Below, in pieces: positions 7,387 through 13,737 of a stretch of 15,254 bases of DNA. Source of the DNA: Methanomassiliicoccales archaeon PtaB.Bin134 (GTDB lineage: Archaea; Thermoplasmatota; Thermoplasmata; Methanomassiliicoccales; UBA472); NCBI GenBank assembly GCA_002067045.1, contig MVPZ01000192.1, forward strand, positions 1-15,254, in the 5' to 3' direction. The notes under the pieces are model-generated. The model worked only from the letters and a program-made list of their open reading frames with translations. It did no database searches and was not told where the DNA came from. Made by a program: the position numbers and the translations under genes. The number at the start of each line of letters is the position of its first letter. The stretch's first letter is position 1.

Positions 7387-7396
7387 TTCAAATATA
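7387..7396 (+). promoter_or_regulatory. Archaeal TATA box for the methyltransferase gene
   Basis: TTCAAATATA follows a run of T within GC-rich sequence. Its centre lies about 24-27 bases before the ATGs at 7416 and 7419, the normal TATA-to-start distance in archaea. Transcription would therefore begin at or next to the start codon, implying a leaderless mRNA; no Shine-Dalgarno sequence precedes either ATG. Confidence 0.55.
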
Positions 7397-7415
7397 CCCG
7401 GCTCGCATGCGCCGC

Positions 7416-8258
7416 ATGATGTCCGAGGACGGGTGGAAGGAGCTGTGGGACGGGGTGATCTCCCGCTCCCCCTACCGGGCCTTCAAGGTTCAGAGGTCCC
7501 GGCTGGTCCAGCACTGGGATGAGGTGTCCAGGGACTATGACACCGATTCCATGTCCCTCATCGACGAGAGGATATGGGAGCTGCTGGAGCGCATGTCCGC
7601 GGTCCCGCCCGGCGGAAGGGCCTTGGACGTGGGGTGCGGGACCGGCGCCCTCACCGCCCGGCTGGCCTCCTCCTGCTCGGGGGTGCTGGGACTGGACTTC
7701 TCCCCCGGCATGCTATCGGTGGCCCGGGAGCGCTGCTCCCGGCTGGGGAACGTGGAGCTGCTGTGCTCCGGCTGGGAGGAGTACTCCGCCGGACGGGACT
7801 TCGACCTGGTGTTCTCCTCCTTCTGCCCGGCGGTGGACGACCTGTCCTCGGTGCTAAAGATGGACTCCCTGAGCAAGGACCGATGCTGCATAATCTCCCT
7901 CGGAGGCTCGTCCGGGGACCGCCTGGCCTTCGACATCTGGGAGGAGCTGGGCCATCCCGGGCTGACCATGGACGGCTTCGACCCGGAGTTCCCGCGCCGC
8001 CTGCTGGAGGAGATGGGCGGGGAGCCGCAGCTGCGCAGCTTCGGGGTGCGGGAGGAGACGGTCATCCGCCGCCAGGACATGGTGCGGCACCTGGCGCGCT
8101 ACTTCTCGCTGTTCCACCCGGTGGACGGGAGGGTCATGCAGGCCATAGAGAGGAAGGTGGGGCAGAGGTCCCGGGGCGGCCTGCTGACCCTGGTGGAGGA
8201 CCGCACGGTGAGCGTGCTGGTGTGGAAAAGCCTCAGCGCTAGAAGCGCACCCTGGTGA
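7416..8258 (+). CDS. Class I SAM-dependent methyltransferase, substrate unknown
   Basis: A 280-residue Rossmann-fold methyltransferase. Motif I is ALDVGCGTGALTARL (69-83), the acidic residue for SAM ribose is D94 in GLDFSPGML, and a motif IV-like strand is DLVFSSFCPAV (130-140). An N-terminal helical stretch (QHWDEVSRDYD, 32-42) is typical of small-molecule methyltransferases of the UbiE/Methyltransf_11 type. The C-terminal half, rich in charged helices, is not recognised. It is the only plus-strand gene, divergent from hisG and convergent with UPF0280, and breaks an otherwise all-biosynthetic series. The start is placed at 7416 (7419 is an alternative) from the TATA distance; a reading from 7278 would begin before the promoter and is rejected. 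No membrane segments seen. Substrate cannot be inferred. Confidence 0.85.
   Translation: MMSEDGWKELWDGVISRSPYRAFKVQRSRLVQHWDEVSRDYDTDSMSLIDERIWELLERMSAVPPGGRALDVGCGTGALTARLASSCSGVLGLDFSPGMLSVARERCSRLGNVELLCSGWEEYSAGRDFDLVFSSFCPAVDDLSSVLKMDSLSKDRCCIISLGGSSGDRLAFDIWEELGHPGLTMDGFDPEFPRRLLEEMGGEPQLRSFGVREETVIRRQDMVRHLARYFSLFHPVDGRVMQAIERKVGQRSRGGLLTLVEDRTVSVLVWKSLSARSAPW
8236..8248 (-). terminator. Small hairpin across the UPF0280 stop, possible terminator
   Basis: GCGCT-AGA-AGCGC forms a 5-bp perfect stem over the UPF0280 stop codon, within the 20-nt tail-to-tail overlap with the methyltransferase gene. On the minus strand it is followed six bases later by TTTT (8226-8229). The stem and T-run are short, so this is only a weak candidate for the end of the aro-homocysteine operon; no T-run follows on the plus strand. 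Confidence 0.25.
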
Positions 8259-8958
8259 TCAGGTCCCTGGGCACGTCGCAGCGCACCAGCTTCCCGACCT
8301 CCCCGCCCAGGGCCAGCTTCCCGCCCACCATGGCCAGGGCCCCCTTCACGCCCTTTATTCCCAGGACCTCCCGCATGGCCTTGTCCATCAGGGTGACGTC
8401 GTCCTCGGTGATCAGGTTCCCCAGCTTGGTGGCGCAGGCGTCCGCGAGCGCCACGTCGTCCGAGATCACCGTGGCCAGGTCCGCCCGGCCCAGGGATATG
8501 GACGGGCCCACCGTCCCCGAGGAGGTGCATATGCCCAGGAGGCCCTTGGTGGCCGGGACCTCCATGGCCAGGTAGTTGGGGGTGTGCTCTCCGGCGTACA
8601 GCCCCACGGTCACCGTGCGGCTGGTGCGCATGGCGATGTCCCCCCCGTTGTCCACCAGGCAGTGCTTTCCACCGGCCTCCAGCACCGCCTCCACCGCCCT
8701 CTGGCTGATGGCCCCGGCCACCGCGGCCATGGGCCCCACCTCCGCGCGCTCCGCGGCCTGGCACATGTGGCGGACCACCTGCCCCATCCCCTCCTCCAGG
8801 GGATAGGGGTCGAAGGTGGTCCTGAAGTAGGGGTCCCTGGCTATGAAGGCCTCCACCTCCTGGCGGGCCTCCAGCACCGCTGCCTCTGCCAGATGGAGGT
8901 ACTCCTCGTCCGCCTCGATGGTGACGGCGGTCTCGCGGTACTCAAAATGTCTTCTCAT
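8239..8958 (-). CDS. UPF0280 / COG2122 protein, probable third component of homocysteine synthesis
   Basis: A 239-residue member of UPF0280 (COG2122), a family with an ApbE-like fold. Recognisable segments are VGPMAAVAGAIS (74-85), VDNGGDIA (102-109), GICTSSGTVGPSISLGRAD (142-160) and LADACATKLGN (171-181). Cysteines at 66, 100, 144 and 175 lie in or near these blocks. The Methanosarcina homologue (MA1715) has been linked to sulfide-dependent homocysteine formation and persulfide chemistry together with COG1900 and the NIL-ferredoxin; here the gene directly follows those two with an ATGA overlap, supporting the link. An ApbE-like flavin transfer role is structurally possible but not supported by context. 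The start ATG at 8958 gives normal family length. Its 3' end overlaps the convergent methyltransferase by 20 bases. Confidence 0.88.
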   Translation of the reverse strand: MRRHFEYRETAVTIEADEEYLHLAEAAVLEARQEVEAFIARDPYFRTTFDPYPLEEGMGQVVRHMCQAAERAEVGPMAAVAGAISQRAVEAVLEAGGKHCLVDNGGDIAMRTSRTVTVGLYAGEHTPNYLAMEVPATKGLLGICTSSGTVGPSISLGRADLATVISDDVALADACATKLGNLITEDDVTLMDKAMREVLGIKGVKGALAMVGGKLALGGEVGKLVRCDVPRDLITRVRF

Positions 8959-9359
8959 ATCCGGAACTTCATGGCTCCCGGCGGGCAGGCATCTATGCAC
9001 ATCCCGCAGGCGATGCACCTCTCCGCGTCGTAGCGCACCTTCCAGGCCGGCCTCTCCATGGTCAGGGCCTCCACTGGGCATATAGATAGGCACATCCCGC
9101 AGTGGGTGCAGCGCTCCTCGTTCTTCTCCACGTAGGTGACCAGCTCCTTTACATCCACCTTGGCCTGCTCCAGGTACTTGACGGCCTCCCGGATGTTGGC
9201 GGCCTTGCCGTCCACCTCCATGAGCAGTCGTCCGCCCAGCTCGCGCACCTCGGCGCGCAGGATGTTGATCTTCAGGTCGTAATCCTTCACCAGGCGGTAG
9301 ACTATGGCCTCGTTGACGATGTCCGGGCTGAAGCCCAGCATGTACTTCTTCTTGGCCAT
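8955..9359 (-). CDS. NIL-domain 2[4Fe-4S] ferredoxin of homocysteine synthesis (MA1822 type)
   Basis: A 134-residue protein with an N-terminal NIL (ACT-like) domain (about 4-78) and a C-terminal bacterial-type ferredoxin domain with two 4Fe-4S motifs: C84, C87, C90 with C94-P, and C115, C118, C121 with C125-P. It matches MA1822, which works with COG1900 protein MA1821 in reductive formation of homocysteine from aspartate semialdehyde and sulfide. The cluster domain would supply electrons or help handle sulfur; the NIL domain may bind a small ligand or the partner protein. The ATG shares a base with the COG1900 stop (TGATG), with GAGGAGG seven bases upstream, so the two are translationally coupled. 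NIL domains also occur in methionine ABC transporters, but the ferredoxin part and context exclude that. Confidence 0.93.
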   Translation of the reverse strand: MAKKKYMLGFSPDIVNEAIVYRLVKDYDLKINILRAEVRELGGRLLMEVDGKAANIREAVKYLEQAKVDVKELVTYVEKNEERCTHCGMCLSICPVEALTMERPAWKVRYDAERCIACGMCIDACPPGAMKFRI

Positions 9360-10525
9360 CAGACCGCCTCCTCGCGGGACCGGACCTCCAGGGTTCCGGA
9401 GCTGCGGTCCTGGGGCAGGGGGGCCACCGGCTCGGTGAGTAGGAACTCCCCGTTCTCCACGCGCTCGGCCAGGGTCTCCGCGATCTGCCTGGCCTTGAGA
9501 TAACTGGACATGGAGGAGGTGCGCACCTCCTTGCCGAACAGCTCGATCTTGCCGGAACGGAGCTCGGCGTAGGAGACCTGCCTGATCGGATGGCGGTTGC
9601 GCGATTGGACCGAGTAGTCGATCACCGGGGCGAACAGCTGCTCGTCGCTCACCGCGCAGCCCTTCATGACCTCCTCGTCCAGGATGGGGATCGGGATGCC
9701 AACGCCCAGGGCCAACGACACGCCGTACCCCGGCAGCGTCAATGCCCTCAGGAACTCCGGGGACATCCCCCTCAGGTCCCCTATGGTGGCCAGGTTGCGG
9801 GCGCCTCCCATGGGCACCCCGAACCTGGTCTCCACGTTGGTCTTGAACTGGGTGCCCTCCCAGGCCACGTACCCCGTCCCCCCGCCCAGGAAAATGCGCG
9901 TGCCGATGCCCACGGTGCGCAGGGTCGGATCGTTCATCAGCGGGGACAGCTGCCCGGCGCTGGAGTAGCTGACGTTGCCGTACCCCGGGAGCAGCTTGCC
10001 CATGTAGGTGTACAGGGTCCGCTCCGAGGAGTTGGTCCCCGCGGCGTAGTTCTGGTAGGCGTTGCGGGGGTTGAACAGGTAGGCCTGGTTGATGGTGTTG
10101 AGGGATATGAAGGTGTCAATGTCCCGGCGGGGGTAGCAGTCGCTGCCCCCGGAGAGGGCCTTAAGCCGCACCGCCTTGCCGGACACCAGCTCCTCGATGA
10201 CGTGGGCCCCGCCGTACTCGGCGTGATCGTCGGTCCGGAGCTCGGTGGCCCCGATGTAGGCGTCCACCGCGGCTATGCCCGTGTACGCAGGCACGTCGTT
10301 CAGGCTGACCCTCTGCATGCGGATCGGAGGTTCGGAATGGCCGAAGTTCAGGAAGGCGCCGGAGGAGCACATGGCCCCGAAGGTCCCCGTCGTCACGACG
10401 TCCACCTCCCGGGCCGCCTTCTCCACGCCCTCGCTCTGGACGTAGGGCACGATCTCCTCGGCGGTCATGACCACCACGTCCCCGTCCCTGATCTTCTGGT
10501 TTATCTCCGCGACCGTCCGCTTCAT
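9359..10525 (-). CDS. COG1900 homocysteine biosynthesis protein (MA1821 type, no CBS domains)
   Basis: A 388-residue member of COG1900 (DUF39), which in Methanosarcina acetivorans (MA1821) is needed to make homocysteine from aspartate semialdehyde and sulfide. The N-terminal part has VTTGTFGAMCSSGAFLNFGH, with C53, and LSGGSDCYPR, with C130; their spacing matches the two cysteines reported as essential in MA1821 (C54 and C131, from memory). Glycine-rich IFLGGGTGYVAWEGTQ and LTLPGYGVSLALGVGIPIPI follow. Some homologues, such as MJ0100, carry C-terminal CBS domains; here the chain ends without them. The gene starts 11 bases after asd, with GGGGGTG upstream, placing the producer and consumer of the semialdehyde side by side. 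Confidence 0.93.
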   Translation of the reverse strand: MKRTVAEINQKIRDGDVVVMTAEEIVPYVQSEGVEKAAREVDVVTTGTFGAMCSSGAFLNFGHSEPPIRMQRVSLNDVPAYTGIAAVDAYIGATELRTDDHAEYGGAHVIEELVSGKAVRLKALSGGSDCYPRRDIDTFISLNTINQAYLFNPRNAYQNYAAGTNSSERTLYTYMGKLLPGYGNVSYSSAGQLSPLMNDPTLRTVGIGTRIFLGGGTGYVAWEGTQFKTNVETRFGVPMGGARNLATIGDLRGMSPEFLRALTLPGYGVSLALGVGIPIPILDEEVMKGCAVSDEQLFAPVIDYSVQSRNRHPIRQVSYAELRSGKIELFGKEVRTSSMSSYLKARQIAETLAERVENGEFLLTEPVAPLPQDRSSGTLEVRSREEAV

Positions 10526-10536
10526 CCGGCACCCCC

Positions 10537-11598
10537 TCAGAGGAACTTCTTGGCCTTGGCCAGCTCCGCGTTCAGAACCGAACCGCCAGCCCCGCCCCTC
10601 AGGGTGTTATGGGAAAGCAACCAGAGCTTGATATATCCTTTGCTCTCGCGCACCCGGCCCACGGAAACGGCCATGCCCCTGGCCCTCTCCGGCTCCCCGG
10701 CCAGGGAGTCGGCCGCGGGCTGCGGGCGGTTGTCCTCCTTCATGACGATGATGGGCCTGACGGGGGCGGTGGGCAGCTCCAGCCTCTGCGGTTCGGAGCT
10801 GAAGGACTCCAGGGCCCTGGCCACGTCCGAGGCCTTGGCCGCCTTCCCCAGCTTCAGGACCACCGACTCCAGGTGCCCGTCGACGACCGGGACCCGGGCG
10901 CAGCTGGCGATCATGTCGAACTCCGGGCCATGCACCCTTCCGTCCTTCAGGGTCCCCAGCATCTTGTAGATCTCCTCCTCCATCTTCTCCTCCTCGTTCT
11001 TGATGAAGGGGACCACGTTCCCCATTATGTCCAGCGAGGGCACGCCCGGGTATCCCGCCCCGGAGACGGCCTGGTAGGTGGACACGTAGCAGGCCTTAAG
11101 GCCGAAGCCCTGGTATATGGCCTGCAGGGGCACCGCCAGCCCGGTGGTGGAGCAGTTGGCGTTGGTGACGATGAAACCCCCGTTGGCGAAGGTCCCCTGC
11201 CCCCTGACCATCTCCAGGTGGTCAGGGTTGACCTCCGGGATGAGCAGCGGGACGTCCTGGTCCATGCGGTGCGATGCGGCGTTGGAGAACACGGCCACGC
11301 CCTCCCCGGCCAGGGAGGTCTCGTAATCCCCGGCCACGTCCGAAGGCAGGCCGGAGAAGGCCGCCCGGCAGCGCCTGCCGATGGCCTTGGGCTCCAGGGC
11401 CTCGATCCTCATGCTCAGGGTCTCCTGGTGGAAGCGCACGCCCTTCAGCCTGAGCACCTCCGCCAGGGTCTTGCCCTCCGATCTCTCGGAGGCGTAGAGG
11501 CCGCCTATCTCGAAATAGGGATGGTCCTCCAGCAGCTGCACGAACCTCTGTCCGATCATTCCCGTGGCGCCTAGGACCGCCACCTGTGTCTTCTTCAT
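10537..11598 (-). CDS. asd: Aspartate-semialdehyde dehydrogenase (archaeal/fungal type)
   Basis: Reduces aspartyl-4-phosphate to aspartate semialdehyde with NADPH. The 353-residue protein begins with a nucleotide-binding GATGMIGQRF (10-19), has SNAASHRMD (105-113), the active-site cysteine C149 in VTNANCSTTG, TYQAVSGAGYPG (174-185) and the acid-base H242 in VVDGHLES. Length and motifs fit the archaeal/fungal branch. It overlaps the tyrA stop as ATGA with GAGGTGA four bases before the ATG. Its position between aromatic and homocysteine genes fits the semialdehyde being a shared precursor; in many archaea it condenses with a deoxyketofructose phosphate towards dehydroquinate. Aspartate kinase is far away at the end of the other operon. 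Confidence 0.97.
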   Translation of the reverse strand: MKKTQVAVLGATGMIGQRFVQLLEDHPYFEIGGLYASERSEGKTLAEVLRLKGVRFHQETLSMRIEALEPKAIGRRCRAAFSGLPSDVAGDYETSLAGEGVAVFSNAASHRMDQDVPLLIPEVNPDHLEMVRGQGTFANGGFIVTNANCSTTGLAVPLQAIYQGFGLKACYVSTYQAVSGAGYPGVPSLDIMGNVVPFIKNEEEKMEEEIYKMLGTLKDGRVHGPEFDMIASCARVPVVDGHLESVVLKLGKAAKASDVARALESFSSEPQRLELPTAPVRPIIVMKEDNRPQPAADSLAGEPERARGMAVSVGRVRESKGYIKLWLLSHNTLRGGAGGSVLNAELAKAKKFL

Positions 11599-12671
11599 TG
11601 CTTCACCTCGAAATACTTCCTTCCTTCATGCATTATCCTGATGAGATGGGAGCGGTCCTCCTCGGAACCGGCCTCCTGGACCTCCCTGAGGGCATCGATC
11701 AGCTTCTCCAGCATGTCCCGGTTGTAGGGGTTCAGATGCTGGATCTCGTAGTAAAGGTTTGGGCTCTCCCGGGACACGCTGCTGCTGGTCCTCATCTGCT
11801 TCTCGAATGTCGTACTGGCCACCCTGCTGAGCTCCTGGTAGCTGAACCCGCTGCGGCGCAAGGCCTCGAAGAACGCCAGGTTGAGGGCGTGGCTCAGGCC
11901 CAGGACCACGGAAATGATCCGGTCGTGGTCCTCCACCGGCATCTCGATCACGTTGGCCCCGGTGCCGTTCAGCAGGGGCATGAAGCGGGCCACCGCGGTG
12001 TCCGAGCCGCAGTTGCATACGATCAGGTTCCGGGCGAAGATGAAGGACGCGGTGGGGCCGAACATGGGGTGGATGGAGCAGACCAGCAGTCCCTGGTCCG
12101 CGCCCTCCTTGAGCACCTCCACTATCGGTGATTTCACGGAGGCGATGTCGAACACCAGCCCCTTGGGCCGCATGGCGAATATGGAGCGCAGGGTGTCGGC
12201 GGTGGAGGAGATGTGCGAGGAGACGGCGATGACGTCGGCCTCCCTGACCCCCTTCTCCAGCTCCACGTTGGGGTATTCCCCTCCCGGCAGCTGGTCGTGC
12301 ACCTTGACCTCGTGGCCCCGGGAGGCGAAGAAGCGGCACAGCCACTGCCCCATGGCCCCTCCCCCGCCCACCACCAGCACCTTCCGGGGCTTCATGGGCC
12401 GGGGCAGCCGGGCCTGGGCCTCCACGGACTCCCGGACCAGCAGCGCGGAGAGCTCCATGGCCGCGGCGTCGCTGATCCCCGCGTCCCTGGCCCTGGCCAG
12501 GTACCGGTCGCGCACCTGCTCCTCCACCCGGAGGTCGCGCACCGGCATGGCCTTCTCCACCTTCTGGTGGCCCATGCTCAGGGCGATGCTCATGCGCTTC
12601 TTGATCAGGTCCATTATCTCGTTGTCGATCTCCTCGATCTTCCAACGTATGCCTTCCACGCTATCAGTCAA
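11595..12671 (-). CDS. tyrA: Chorismate mutase-prephenate dehydrogenase fusion (T-protein type)
   Basis: Bifunctional enzyme of tyrosine synthesis: chorismate to prephenate, then oxidative decarboxylation to 4-hydroxyphenylpyruvate. Residues about 3-85 form an AroQ helical mutase (IRWKIEEIDNEIMDLIKKR, K37, R45-D46 and R48 region). Residues about 96-358 form the dehydrogenase, with NAD(P)-binding VLVVGGGGAMGQW (98-110), the catalytic histidine H201 in SIHPMFGP and H261 in GLSHALN. I place the start at TTG 12671 (358 residues): GAGGTGG lies five bases upstream in the aroC end. The GTG at 12680 has no room for a ribosome site. The gene overlaps aroC by eight bases. In Archaeoglobus mutase, dehydrogenase and dehydratase are fused; here the dehydratase (pheA) is separate and in the other operon. 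Confidence 0.94.
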   Translation of the reverse strand: MTDSVEGIRWKIEEIDNEIMDLIKKRMSIALSMGHQKVEKAMPVRDLRVEEQVRDRYLARARDAGISDAAAMELSALLVRESVEAQARLPRPMKPRKVLVVGGGGAMGQWLCRFFASRGHEVKVHDQLPGGEYPNVELEKGVREADVIAVSSHISSTADTLRSIFAMRPKGLVFDIASVKSPIVEVLKEGADQGLLVCSIHPMFGPTASFIFARNLIVCNCGSDTAVARFMPLLNGTGANVIEMPVEDHDRIISVVLGLSHALNLAFFEALRRSGFSYQELSRVASTTFEKQMRTSSSVSRESPNLYYEIQHLNPYNRDMLEKLIDALREVQEAGSEEDRSHLIRIMHEGRKYFEVKQ

Positions 12672-13737
12672 CGGTACCACCTCTCATGCTCAGGTCCGCC
12701 AGCGCCAGGGCGGCCGCGGCCTCTATGACCGGCACGGCCCTCGGCGCGATGCAGGGGTCATGTCGTCCCTCTATCTTAAGTTCGGTCTGCCTACCGCTCC
12801 TCACGTCCAGGGAGCGCTGGGCCCTGGCGATGGAGGCGGTGGGCTTGATGGCCGCCCGGAACACCAGGGGCATGCCGTTGGTTATGCCGCCGAGTATCCC
12901 GCCGGCATCGTTCTTGGCCGTGCGCACCCTCCCGTCCACCAGCACGAAGGGGTCATTGTGCTGCGAACCCCGCATGGCCGCGGCCGCGAAGCCCGAACCG
13001 AACTCGATGCCCTTGACCCCGGGCACGGCGAACACCATCTTGGCGATCTCCCCCTCCACGGTGTCGAAGAACGGCTCCCCCAGGCCCATGGGCAGCCCGT
13101 CCACCACGCACTGCACCACCCCGCCCACGCTATCGCCGTCCTCCCCGGCGGACAGTATCTCCCGGCGCATGGCCTCCGCCAGCTCCGGGGTGGCCGCGCG
13201 CACCTCGTTGGAGCGGGAGAGCAAGGCCTCGGCGAACCCGCGGTCCTCCTGGTCCCTCACGCTCCCTATCTGCCTGACATAGCCGGCGACGCGAACCCCC
13301 CGCTCCTCCAGGAGCATCTTGGCCACGGCGCCCGCGGCCACCAGGGCCACGGTCATCCTGCCGGAGAACTGCCCCCCGCCCCGCAGGTCCGCGCACTCCG
13401 AGTACTTGGAGCGGGCGGTGAGGTCGGCGTGCCCGGGCCGGGGCACGTCCTTGAAGCGGTCGTACTTCCGGGAATCGGTGTCCCGGTTCATGACCACCAT
13501 GGTGATGGGTCCGCCGGTGCTCTTACCGTCCACGATCCCGGACAGCACCTCCACCCGGTCCTCCTCCCTCCTGGGCGTTCCTATGCCGGCGGAAGGCTTG
13601 CGCAGGTCCACCTCGCCCTGTATCCTTCCCAGGTCCACGGGCATTCCCGGCGGGACCCCGTCCAGGACCGCTCCGACGCACGGTCCGTGGCTGGCCCCGA
13701 ACAGGGTCAGGCGCAGCTCGCTTCCAATTGTGTTCAT
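12664..13737 (-). CDS. aroC: Chorismate synthase
   Basis: Converts 5-enolpyruvylshikimate 3-phosphate to chorismate using reduced FMN, without net redox change. The 357-residue protein carries LFGASHGPCVG (12-22, with conserved H17; many homologues have GESHG), the flavin and substrate segment PRPGHADLT (99-107) with H103, RGGGQFSGRMT (119-129), AGEDGDSVGG and GGILGGITNGMP. Length is typical for archaea. It starts with ATGA overlapping the aroA stop and GGAGATGAT upstream. How the flavin is reduced is not visible; no flavin reductase is nearby. Confidence 0.97.
   Translation of the reverse strand: MNTIGSELRLTLFGASHGPCVGAVLDGVPPGMPVDLGRIQGEVDLRKPSAGIGTPRREEDRVEVLSGIVDGKSTGGPITMVVMNRDTDSRKYDRFKDVPRPGHADLTARSKYSECADLRGGGQFSGRMTVALVAAGAVAKMLLEERGVRVAGYVRQIGSVRDQEDRGFAEALLSRSNEVRAATPELAEAMRREILSAGEDGDSVGGVVQCVVDGLPMGLGEPFFDTVEGEIAKMVFAVPGVKGIEFGSGFAAAAMRGSQHNDPFVLVDGRVRTAKNDAGGILGGITNGMPLVFRAAIKPTASIARAQRSLDVRSGRQTELKIEGRHDPCIAPRAVPVIEAAAALALADLSMRGGTVD
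12677..12683 (-). promoter_or_regulatory. Shine-Dalgarno site fixing the TTG start of tyrA
   Basis: GAGGTGG lies in the last codons of aroC, five bases before the TTG at 12671. Sequence and spacing are identical to the site before the TTG of aspartate kinase, which favours TTG over the GTG at 12680. Confidence 0.6.

Noticed and set aside
7278..7415. Methyltransferase start at 7278, or at ATG 7407
   Set aside because: 7278 lies upstream of its own TATA box and antisense to the hisG leader; 7407 is too close to the TATA box for normal archaeal initiation.
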